This document shows, one piece after another, positions 34,043 to 41,123 of a stretch of 64,000 nt of DNA. The stretch's first letter is position 1, and every line of letters starts with the position of its first letter. The position numbers and the translations under genes were made by a program. Location: the NCBI GenBank assembly GCA_948956705.1, contig CARCZS010000007.1, positions 1-64,000 on the forward strand, read 5' to 3'. The stretch comes from an uncultured Phocaeicola sp. GTDB taxonomy: Bacteria > Bacteroidota > Bacteroidia > Bacteroidales > Bacteroidaceae. A model generated the notes under the pieces. It was not told the DNA's origin. It was given only the letters and a program-made list of their open reading frames with translations, and searched no databases.

Positions 34043-36772
34043 TTACCCTCTTCGTTTCAAGAAGTCCGTAGGACTTTCTCCAAAATACTCCTTATAACAT
34101 TTTGTAAAATAAGAAGGAGAAGTAAAACCTACCTCATACGTTATCTCGGAGATGGTTTTCTCTGAAGAAGCCAACAAGGAAGCGGCTTTCTTTAATCGGG
34201 CAATACGCAACAACTCATTGGGCGAATAATTGGTAAGCGCCTTTATTTTACGATACAGCTGTACCCGGCTCATTCCCATCTTGCTGCCCAACTCCTCTAC
34301 ACTCAACTCAGAATCCGCCAAGTTTTCTTCTATCAACGCCCTAAAGCGATTGGCAAACCCTTTATCTACTTCACTTACCGATTCTTTAGACAAGGTAGTC
34401 TTATCTCCGAAGAATTGTTTCAACCGCTTATGGTTATCCATCAGATTACGAAGCCGTACCAGCAACAGTTTGGAGTTAAAAGGTTTGGAAATATAAGAGT
34501 CCGCCCCACACTCAAATCCCTGTATCCGCTGTTCATCCAGCGAACAAGCGGTGAGCAGCATCACCGGAATATGGGAAGTCTGCAATTCTGTTTTCAACTT
34601 TCTGCAACATTCCAGTCCGTCCATTACCGGCATCATTACATCACAGATTATGGCGTCAGGCACATATTTCATGGCTTTCTTCAGGCCGGCATGCCCATCA
34701 GGAGCCTCTATCACCGTATATTCTCCTTGCAACAATGACTTCACATAGTCACGCACATCCGCGTTGTCATCTATTATCAAGATACATTCCTTATTCTCAT
34801 CCGGAATCTGCTCTTCTGTTTCCATATCCTCCAGCTCCTCCACCACCGTCTGCTGTGTGATGCGCGGTTCCTGCACGAGGCCTGCCGACGGCTCTTCCAC
34901 TACTGTCATAGGGATATCCACTGTAAATACAGTTCCTTTTCCTTCCACACTGTCCACCGTTATCTCTCCACCGTGCAGTTCGACAAAAGCCTTTGCCAAG
35001 GCAAGTCCGATGCCCGAACCTGCATGGTTTACGTCAATCTGATAAAAACGGTCGAAGATATGCCGGATATATCGGACAGAGATTCCCGAACCGGTATCAG
35101 CAACCACCAGATGGGCATATCTTCCACCTCTCTCCTTCACCAAAGTAGAGAGTGTAACCGTAATAGTTCCATTCTCCGGTGTGAACTTAAACGCATTGGA
35201 CAATAAGTTGAAATAGACACGTTCCATTTTCTCGGCATCCAGTGCCATCAGATAATCTGCCTGGTCATCATTCACCTCCAATACAAAATGAATATGCTTT
35301 TTCAAAGCCAACGTTTGGAAGGAATGGCTCCATTCCTGCAACTGCACCCGTAGATTCATATTGGCTCTTACCAATTCCAATTTATCGTTTTCATACTTAC
35401 GGAAATCAAGAATCTGATTGACAAGTCTCAGCAAGATATGTACATTCTTATGCACCACCTTTAATAAGGATAGCTGTTTCGGAGTCAACGACTTATCCTC
35501 TAAAAGCTGTTCCACCGGGTCGGCAACCAACGTAAGCGGAGTGCGGAAATCATGGGACACATTCGTAAAGAATACTAGTTTGGCATGCGTTGCCTCTTCC
35601 AATTGCTTTGAAAGACTGATAAGTTGGTCACGCTGCTCCTCCAGTTTCTTCTTCTGAGAAGAAAGTTCCGCATTCATCCGGTTCTTCATCCAATAGGCAC
35701 GCACAATAATGGCCAGCAATGCCGCAAACAGAATCAGAATAACCAGACAAGCATACAGAAACATAGTCTGCGCCGAATAACGCGACCAGAATTCATCAAT
35801 CTGCCCATTCAGTTTCTCTATCTTTCCGTCTTGTTCCAAAATATGGTCGGTCTGTAACTGCATCACGCGGGCATTCGTCTTGTCCACTAATGCCGTAGAA
35901 AGTATATTCTCTTTCTCAAAAGCCCTTTTCTCCAAAATGTCCATGGCAACCTGCATCACCTTATCCCCTCCGGTAGGATAAATAAAAGAGGCATCCAAAA
36001 CACCGTTCATCACCTGCTCCAATCCATAATCTTTTCCGGGCAGTGCATCCACTCCCACAAAAAGTATTTCTTTTTCCCTTCCCTGCTGCCTGGCCGCCAG
36101 ATAAGCTCCGATTGCCATACGGTCATTCTGTGCAAAGAGCAAATCAATCTCTTTGCAGGCACGCAATACAGAATCTGTCTTTTCGTTTGCCTGACTCTGC
36201 AACCAACCTCCATCCACACTTCCGATTCTCTTTATGCCCGGAGCCTCAGCCAATGCATCCATCAAACCCTTATGTCTCTCCATGGCAGGCGTAGACCCCT
36301 CCAACCCTGTCACCTCAAAGATATTCCCTTTCCCGTTCAAGCGACTGACAATGTAATGTCCCACGTCATTGCCAATCTTATAATTATCCGCCCCTACAAA
36401 CGCCGTATAATTATCCGACAATGTCTTGCGGTCTACCACCACTACCGGGATTCCTCTTTTTATCGCCTTTTCCACCGAAGGAGTGATGGCCGCCGCTTCA
36501 TTGGGAGCCACGATTAACAAATCGACCTTCTTGTCAATAAAATAATTGATATCATTTATTTGATATTGATTATTGTCTTTTGCCGTACGGAACTCCACCT
36601 CCACTCCATCATAAAAAAGTGCTTCACGCTGCATCTCATTATTCATCTTATGCCGCCATTCATCATCGCTGCATTGAGACACACCGATGTGATAACGCGT
36701 TGCCCTCCTGCTGCACGACGACACCAACAGGCTACCGATGCATACCAGTATACACATAACATAGTTTTTCAT
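34043..36772 (-). CDS. Hybrid two-component sensor-regulator with fused periplasmic sugar-binding domain (BT1754 type)
   Basis: A 909-residue one-protein signalling system. From the N-terminus: signal/lipoprotein-like segment, periplasmic binding protein type 1 domain (about 25-310; YHIGVSQCSDDEW, LLIVAPNEAAAI, LLFAQNDRMAIGAYLA), one membrane helix (about 335-360), a coiled linker, HisKA with phospho-His in FFTNVSHDFRTPLTLV (about H407), HATPase_c (NLLSNAFKFTPENG), receiver (ILIIDDNADVRDYV, phospho-Asp in CDVMMPVMDG about D711), and AraC HTH (about 815-905). It resembles B. thetaiotaomicron BT1754, which binds fructose directly and activates fructan genes. The adjacent fructokinase, permease and GH32 genes support fructose sensing here. 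ATG 36772 is preferred over GTG 36781. Confidence 0.93.
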   Translation of the reverse strand: MKNYVMCILVCIGSLLVSSCSRRATRYHIGVSQCSDDEWRHKMNNEMQREALFYDGVEVEFRTAKDNNQYQINDINYFIDKKVDLLIVAPNEAAAITPSVEKAIKRGIPVVVVDRKTLSDNYTAFVGADNYKIGNDVGHYIVSRLNGKGNIFEVTGLEGSTPAMERHKGLMDALAEAPGIKRIGSVDGGWLQSQANEKTDSVLRACKEIDLLFAQNDRMAIGAYLAARQQGREKEILFVGVDALPGKDYGLEQVMNGVLDASFIYPTGGDKVMQVAMDILEKRAFEKENILSTALVDKTNARVMQLQTDHILEQDGKIEKLNGQIDEFWSRYSAQTMFLYACLVILILFAALLAIIVRAYWMKNRMNAELSSQKKKLEEQRDQLISLSKQLEEATHAKLVFFTNVSHDFRTPLTLVADPVEQLLEDKSLTPKQLSLLKVVHKNVHILLRLVNQILDFRKYENDKLELVRANMNLRVQLQEWSHSFQTLALKKHIHFVLEVNDDQADYLMALDAEKMERVYFNLLSNAFKFTPENGTITVTLSTLVKERGGRYAHLVVADTGSGISVRYIRHIFDRFYQIDVNHAGSGIGLALAKAFVELHGGEITVDSVEGKGTVFTVDIPMTVVEEPSAGLVQEPRITQQTVVEELEDMETEEQIPDENKECILIIDDNADVRDYVKSLLQGEYTVIEAPDGHAGLKKAMKYVPDAIICDVMMPVMDGLECCRKLKTELQTSHIPVMLLTACSLDEQRIQGFECGADSYISKPFNSKLLLVRLRNLMDNHKRLKQFFGDKTTLSKESVSEVDKGFANRFRALIEENLADSELSVEELGSKMGMSRVQLYRKIKALTNYSPNELLRIARLKKAASLLASSEKTISEITYEVGFTSPSYFTKCYKEYFGESPTDFLKRRG

Positions 36773-36795
36773 GCTTTCCACCGTTATTGTTTGAA

Positions 36796-36803
36796 CAAAG
36801 ATA
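36796..36803 (-). promoter_or_regulatory. -7 promoter element (TATCTTTG) for the sensor-regulator gene
   Basis: Minus-strand perfect TAnnTTTG, 23 bases upstream of the ATG at 36772; the regulator is therefore transcribed apart from the fructokinase operon. The leader is AT-rich. Confidence 0.6.
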
Positions 36804-36831
36804 AAAGGTAACAGTCAATAATACAAGTTTA

Positions 36832-36866
36832 TAAAACAAAAAGAGGCTACCTTCACAGGCAACCTC
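36832..36866 (-). terminator. Intrinsic terminator after fructokinase
   Basis: Stem GAGGCTACC (36843-36851) / GGCAACCTC (36858-36866) with two wobble pairs and a 6-base loop. On the minus strand TTTTTGTTTT follows. It separates the fructokinase operon from the sensor gene. Confidence 0.75.
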
Positions 36867-36874
36867 TCCGGGCA

Positions 36875-37759
36875 TTATAGTCTAAAATTGCCCGGCAGCT
36901 GGGGCATCGCCCCATTCTGTGTACATACATAAGCGGAAACATCCACTGCCAGCTTATGCGCTTCGGGCACACTCTTGCCCTTCAAGACAGCAGCCACAAA
37001 AGTAGCGGTGAAAGAGTCTCCTGCCCCCACCGTATCCGCCACTTCCACTCTCGGAGTCTCCACAAATGAAACCTCGCCGGGAGTAAACACATAGCTTCCG
37101 TTTACCCCACAAGTAAGAATCAGCATCTTCAAGTTGTACTTGGCAAGCAGAATCCAGCATTTATCCTGCAGGTCGATACCCGGATAACCAAACATACGGC
37201 TCACAGTCACCAATTCTTCATCATTAATCTTCAGGATATTGCACTTCTTCATCGAGCTGCAAAGTATCTCCTTCGTATAGAATCCCTGACGCAGATTCAC
37301 ATCAAATATCTTGCACTGTCCTTCCCCGTCGGGCATCACATCCAGAAACTTATGAATTGTTTCTCTGGAAACCACGCTGCGCTGTGCCAGCGAACCAAAA
37401 CATACCGAACGCGTTTTTTTCGCCAGTTCTTCCAAAGCCGGGGTAAAAGGGATATTGTCCCATGCCACATTCTCTTTTATATCATACATCGGCACACCAT
37501 TCGGGTCCAGCTCCACTTGTACCGTGCCGGTAGGATAAGGCACTCTTGCAATCTGATAACTTAAGTGCTTGCTGTCAAAATTGGCTAGAATCTCATCGCC
37601 CAACTTATCCTCTCCCACCGCACTCACCACACGGCTGTCAAAGCCAAATTGCGATACATGATAAGCAAAGTTTGCCGGAGCACCTCCTATTTTCTTTCCT
37701 TCGGGCAGCACATCCCAGAGTGCCTCACCCATTCCTACGATAATATCATTCATGGTCAT
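36875..37759 (-). CDS. Fructokinase (PfkB family)
   Basis: A 294-residue sugar kinase phosphorylating fructose with ATP. PfkB motifs are GEALWDVLPEGKKIGGAPAN near the start (substrate-binding GG), the SAVGEDKLGDEIL segment, and the C-terminal DTVGAGDSFTATFV, whose Asp is the catalytic base. Its start overlaps the permease stop by 4 bases (ATGA), so the two are translationally coupled; an ATG two codons downstream (37753) is an alternative start. It matches the fructokinase of the B. thetaiotaomicron fructan locus. Confidence 0.92.
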   Translation of the reverse strand: MTMNDIIVGMGEALWDVLPEGKKIGGAPANFAYHVSQFGFDSRVVSAVGEDKLGDEILANFDSKHLSYQIARVPYPTGTVQVELDPNGVPMYDIKENVAWDNIPFTPALEELAKKTRSVCFGSLAQRSVVSRETIHKFLDVMPDGEGQCKIFDVNLRQGFYTKEILCSSMKKCNILKINDEELVTVSRMFGYPGIDLQDKCWILLAKYNLKMLILTCGVNGSYVFTPGEVSFVETPRVEVADTVGAGDSFTATFVAAVLKGKSVPEAHKLAVDVSAYVCTQNGAMPQLPGNFRL

Positions 37760-38916
37760 TTCTTTATTTTTAAGGTATATATTAACAAGTAAATCACACC
37801 AACTGTCATCACTGCTACAGCTCCTGTCTGTCCCACCGCATCAGCGGCAATTCCCATTGCCAACGGAAACACGGTGCCACCAAACAGGCCCATTATCATC
37901 AGGCCGGACACCTCGTTCTTCTTTTCGGGTGCGGCAAACAATGCCTGCGAGAAGATGATGGAAAACACATTGGAGTTTCCAAAACCAATCATGGCGATAC
38001 AAATATAAATAATAGTTTCGGTATGGAACATAAACAAGCCTGCCATAGCCAATAACATTAACACTACGCTGAAAGCAAAAAAGAACCTGGCAGAAGCTTT
38101 CTGCAGGATAAAAGCTCCCAAGAAACAACCGATTGTACGGAATATGAAGTAAAGGCTGGTAGCAAAACCTGCCTCTGCCAGTGTCATTCCCAGACGTTCC
38201 ATCAATATTTTCGGGGCAGTGGTATTGGTACCGACATCAATACCCACATGACACATGATGCCGACGAAAGAGAGCAGGATGAACGGTTTTCCCAACAGAG
38301 CCAGACAAGCCTTGAAACCGGAAGCTTTGTCGGGCTGCTCTTCTTCAATGGGAGTGGAACCCAATAAAACGATGGCAAGCACCGCAATCACCATATAAAT
38401 GGGAAACAATACCCTCCAGCCCAATCCGAAAGTGGGAATAGCCTGTGTAGCGCCCCACATGGCAATATAAGGAGCCAGAAAAGAAGCGATGGCTTTGACA
38501 AACTGTCCAAAAGTAAGTGTACTGGCCAATTTATCTCCCGCTATAATATTACTCAACAAAGGATTCAGAGAGGTCTGCATCAGTGCATTGCCGATGCCCA
38601 GCAAAGAGAAAGACAATAGCATAGTGACATAACTGTCTCCGAAAACAGGAATCAGCAAAGAGGCAAAAGTCACAGCAAGACTCAGAAGTACCGTTTTCTT
38701 ACGCCCTATCTTATTCATCAGTATTCCTGTAGGAACCGAGAAGATAAGGAACCAAAAGAAAACCAGTGACGGAAAGATATTGGCCTGCGCATCCGTCAGG
38801 CTCAAGTCGGCCTTGACGTAATTGGAAGCGATGCCCACCAAGTCTACAAACCCCATGGCAAAGAAACAAAGCATCACCGGGATTAATTTGGCATATAGGT
38901 TTTTATTGTTGTTCAT
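37756..38916 (-). CDS. MFS sugar permease (FucP/GluP-like), probable fructose importer
   Basis: A 386-residue permease with about 12 membrane helices. The start AKLIPVMLCFFAMGFVDLVG, the loop MNKIGRKKTVLLSLAVTFAS and GNALMQTSLNPLLSNI match the Bacteroidetes sugar:proton symporters related to FucP. Together with fructokinase and GH32 it would carry free fructose (or glucose) across the inner membrane. The ATG at 38916 (MNNNKNLYAKL) is preferred over 38946. The 98 bases before it hold REP-like copy C but no TAnnTTTG, so it is probably cotranscribed with GH32. Confidence 0.87.
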   Translation of the reverse strand: MNNNKNLYAKLIPVMLCFFAMGFVDLVGIASNYVKADLSLTDAQANIFPSLVFFWFLIFSVPTGILMNKIGRKKTVLLSLAVTFASLLIPVFGDSYVTMLLSFSLLGIGNALMQTSLNPLLSNIIAGDKLASTLTFGQFVKAIASFLAPYIAMWGATQAIPTFGLGWRVLFPIYMVIAVLAIVLLGSTPIEEEQPDKASGFKACLALLGKPFILLSFVGIMCHVGIDVGTNTTAPKILMERLGMTLAEAGFATSLYFIFRTIGCFLGAFILQKASARFFFAFSVVLMLLAMAGLFMFHTETIIYICIAMIGFGNSNVFSIIFSQALFAAPEKKNEVSGLMIMGLFGGTVFPLAMGIAADAVGQTGAVAVMTVGVIYLLIYTLKIKK

Positions 38917-38964
38917 GGTTTTATTATCTATTGTTTTTTTGTACATTGTTCTTATTCATTCACC

Positions 38965-38994
38965 GTAGGGGCAGACACATGGGTCCGCCCCTAT
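38965..38994. repeat. REP-like element, copy C (single hairpin)
   Basis: A 30-base half-size form, GTAGGGGCAGAC-ACATGG-GTCCGCCCCTAT, lying between the GH32 and permease genes. The right boundary is CCTAT rather than CCTAC. It reads as the left end of one element fused to the right end of the other. Confidence 0.8.
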
Positions 38995-39014
38995 GGGAAC
39001 ACCTAACCTATTTA

Positions 39015-40892
39015 CTATAAACCTAATTTATATATCATGAAATCCGTCACTTTCATTTCCCCTCCTTCATTATAAAAACGAAGCGTGTTATAAGGTTCAT
39101 CCGGAAAGACTAAATTAGTCATGGCAATGCGTCCGCCATCTACAAAAATCTCAATAGAACACTTATCCACAAAAACATCCAGATGATAAGTTCCGCCTTT
39201 GCACAAAGAGAGCGGCGCCCAAGTACCCAATGCAAAATCATTCTTATAATTCACAGAGAGTTTCATGCGGTGATTGTCCGTCTCCTTTTCGTGCACATTG
39301 AATTTGCTCGGCTCGCCCAAGTCGGTAATGCCGCTTTCCGTGCGGTCCATCACCAATCTGTGTTCTTTCATATCCAGATAAATGTTCACTTTCTCACCCT
39401 TACTGTTCAACAGCTCGAAACCTGCCCTCTGCGACGCGCCCGGAGTAATATCCATCGAAAGTTCGTATGCTCCGTCTGTATCGGGAACCAGCTCCTCCAA
39501 CCGGCTCTCGCCATTTACAGTCAGACGACCCACTTCGCGCACCTCTTTACGCAACGCCTCCGTTTCCTTCACCGCATTGGCAGCCATATATATCTGTCCG
39601 TCCTTTGTATAAAGGCTCAATTCGCGGGGCAGCGAGTTGGCACTGCGGTATTGTTTGGTAGGAAGGATATTGGCATACTGCCAATTGCTCATCCAGGGCA
39701 CGGCAATCGTACGTTCTCCCGTATTCGAAAAACAAACGGTAGCATAATGGTCCTTACCAAAGTCCAACCATTTGGTCACTTCGGGCTTTGTGTCACACTT
39801 AAACTCTTTGCCGTCAAAGTCACCGATAAAATACTGTGTAGCGCTACCGCCAAACATACACCCCGGATTGATATTGACAATCAATACCCACTTCATACGG
39901 TTCTTGTCACCGTCCACAGGCAATTGCACAAAATCGGGACACTCAAACTGGCTGGGCTGTACTCCGTAACCTTCGCCGAAGCCACTCATAAACTCCCAGT
40001 CCTTCAAGTTCTGCGAAGAATAGAAACGCATCTCTTTGTCGGCAGATACCACCATCACCCATTTTTGATCAGGTTCATACCAAAAGACCTTCGGATCACG
40101 GAAGTCCTTCAATCCGTCAAAAGGAGTCAGAATAGGATTCTTCTCGTATTTGGTATACGTACGTCCATTGTCTGTGCTGTATGCCATACACTGAATCTGG
40201 CCGTTCTTGTCACTGGCCGAAGTATAGAAAGCAACCATTGTATTTTCACCGTAGCCTGCGCTGTTCTTTGTATCCACCACTGCACTTCCCGAGAAGATAT
40301 GCCCCAAGGTATCCCTTGCGATGGCAGGGTCAAGATGCTCCCAATGCACCAAATCCTTACTCACGGAATGTCCCCAATGCATATTTCCCCATACCGAACC
40401 GTATGGATTATATTGGAAGTAAAGGTGATATTCACCGTCTTTATAAACCAGTCCGTTGGCATCATTCATCCAACCATAGAGCGGAGTGTGATGATAAACG
40501 GGACGGAACTTATCTCTGTTTGTTGTATCAAAAGTATCCGAGACCTTAATGCTGTCCCAGCATAGGGCATCGGCTGCCACATTGCGGATAGTCACCGTTG
40601 CGCCGCTTGCATCTTGCGATAAGGCAAAAGGCACATAATATTCTACATTGTCTGTGGCCAGACGGACATCCATTTCCGTATCTGCCGCACTTCCCATATC
40701 GAGTTTTACCTGTCCTTCATCGCTGCTTTCCTGAACGGGGAGCAACAGATATTTAGACGGATTTGCAATATGTACGATGGTCAAGGTATCCCCTTGATGT
40801 TCGAACGTCAGATTGTCTTTCGGTGACTGGCAAGACACTGCGCCTGCTGTAAAGGCCAAACCTAATGCAAGGTTAACGAAATTTGTTTTCAT
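39015..40892 (-). CDS. GH32 beta-fructosidase lipoprotein (levanase/inulinase/sucrase type)
   Basis: A 625-residue lipoprotein (signal peptide ending GAVSC, Cys21). An N-terminal beta-rich region of about 100 residues precedes the five-bladed GH32 propeller (about 130-440) and C-terminal beta-sandwich. Catalytic residues are visible: nucleophile in GWMNDANGLVY (D144; Ala replaces the usual Pro of WMNDPNG), transition-state Asp in FRDPKVF (D266) and acid/base in FECPDF (E317). It cleaves beta-2,1 or beta-2,6 fructosyl links; linkage and exo/endo mode cannot be told. ATG 40892 is set by the -7 element at 40940-40947, which rules out the extended frame start at 40985. Confidence 0.93.
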   Translation of the reverse strand: MKTNFVNLALGLAFTAGAVSCQSPKDNLTFEHQGDTLTIVHIANPSKYLLLPVQESSDEGQVKLDMGSAADTEMDVRLATDNVEYYVPFALSQDASGATVTIRNVAADALCWDSIKVSDTFDTTNRDKFRPVYHHTPLYGWMNDANGLVYKDGEYHLYFQYNPYGSVWGNMHWGHSVSKDLVHWEHLDPAIARDTLGHIFSGSAVVDTKNSAGYGENTMVAFYTSASDKNGQIQCMAYSTDNGRTYTKYEKNPILTPFDGLKDFRDPKVFWYEPDQKWVMVVSADKEMRFYSSQNLKDWEFMSGFGEGYGVQPSQFECPDFVQLPVDGDKNRMKWVLIVNINPGCMFGGSATQYFIGDFDGKEFKCDTKPEVTKWLDFGKDHYATVCFSNTGERTIAVPWMSNWQYANILPTKQYRSANSLPRELSLYTKDGQIYMAANAVKETEALRKEVREVGRLTVNGESRLEELVPDTDGAYELSMDITPGASQRAGFELLNSKGEKVNIYLDMKEHRLVMDRTESGITDLGEPSKFNVHEKETDNHRMKLSVNYKNDFALGTWAPLSLCKGGTYHLDVFVDKCSIEIFVDGGRIAMTNLVFPDEPYNTLRFYNEGGEMKVTDFMIYKLGL

Positions 40893-40939
40893 GGAGTATA
40901 GGGTATTAAAAGTTTTGTTTGATTGTTCTTTTGTATCGG

Positions 40940-40947
40940 CAAAGTTA
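40940..40947 (-). promoter_or_regulatory. -7 promoter element (TAACTTTG) for the GH32-permease-fructokinase operon
   Basis: Minus-strand perfect TAnnTTTG, 47 bases upstream of the ATG at 40892. The candidate operator lies 21 bases further upstream. Confidence 0.6.
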
Positions 40948-40968
40948 GTGGAAACCCGCTTTACCGGC

Positions 40969-40985
40969 TGAAACATTTGTTTCAT
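40969..40985. promoter_or_regulatory. Candidate operator of the fructan locus, copy 1
   Basis: TGAAACATTTGTTTCA is an inverted repeat of TGAAACA and TGTTTCA with a 2-base centre. It is 21 bases upstream of the GH32 -7 element, where an activator would sit. A 15-of-16 match lies in the same place in front of the TonB-dependent receptor gene. Confidence 0.55.
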
Positions 40986-41022
40986 TGTTATGTATAAATG
41001 TTACATGAATGTTTTTTTCACC

Positions 41023-41098
41023 GTAGGGGCGGACCCATGTGTCCGCCCGAATGCACAAAGCAAGCCATTTCCAGGCAGACACACGGGTCTGCCCCTAC
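41023..41098. repeat. REP-like double-hairpin element, copy D
   Basis: Bounded by GTAGGGGC and GCCCCTAC, with hairpin tips GGACCCATGTGTCC and AGACACACGGGTCT, separated by about 22 bases. It lies 25 bases downstream of the receptor stop and just upstream of the GH32 regulatory region. Confidence 0.85.
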
Positions 41099-41123
41099 AG
41101 TGGGACAATCTCAATAAAAAAAA

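Noticed and set aside
39183..40565. 460-codon plus-strand frame opposite the GH32 gene
   Set aside because: The GH32 catalytic motifs on the minus strand are unambiguous; the antisense frame is rich in His, Ile and Arg, typical of shadow frames in this genome.
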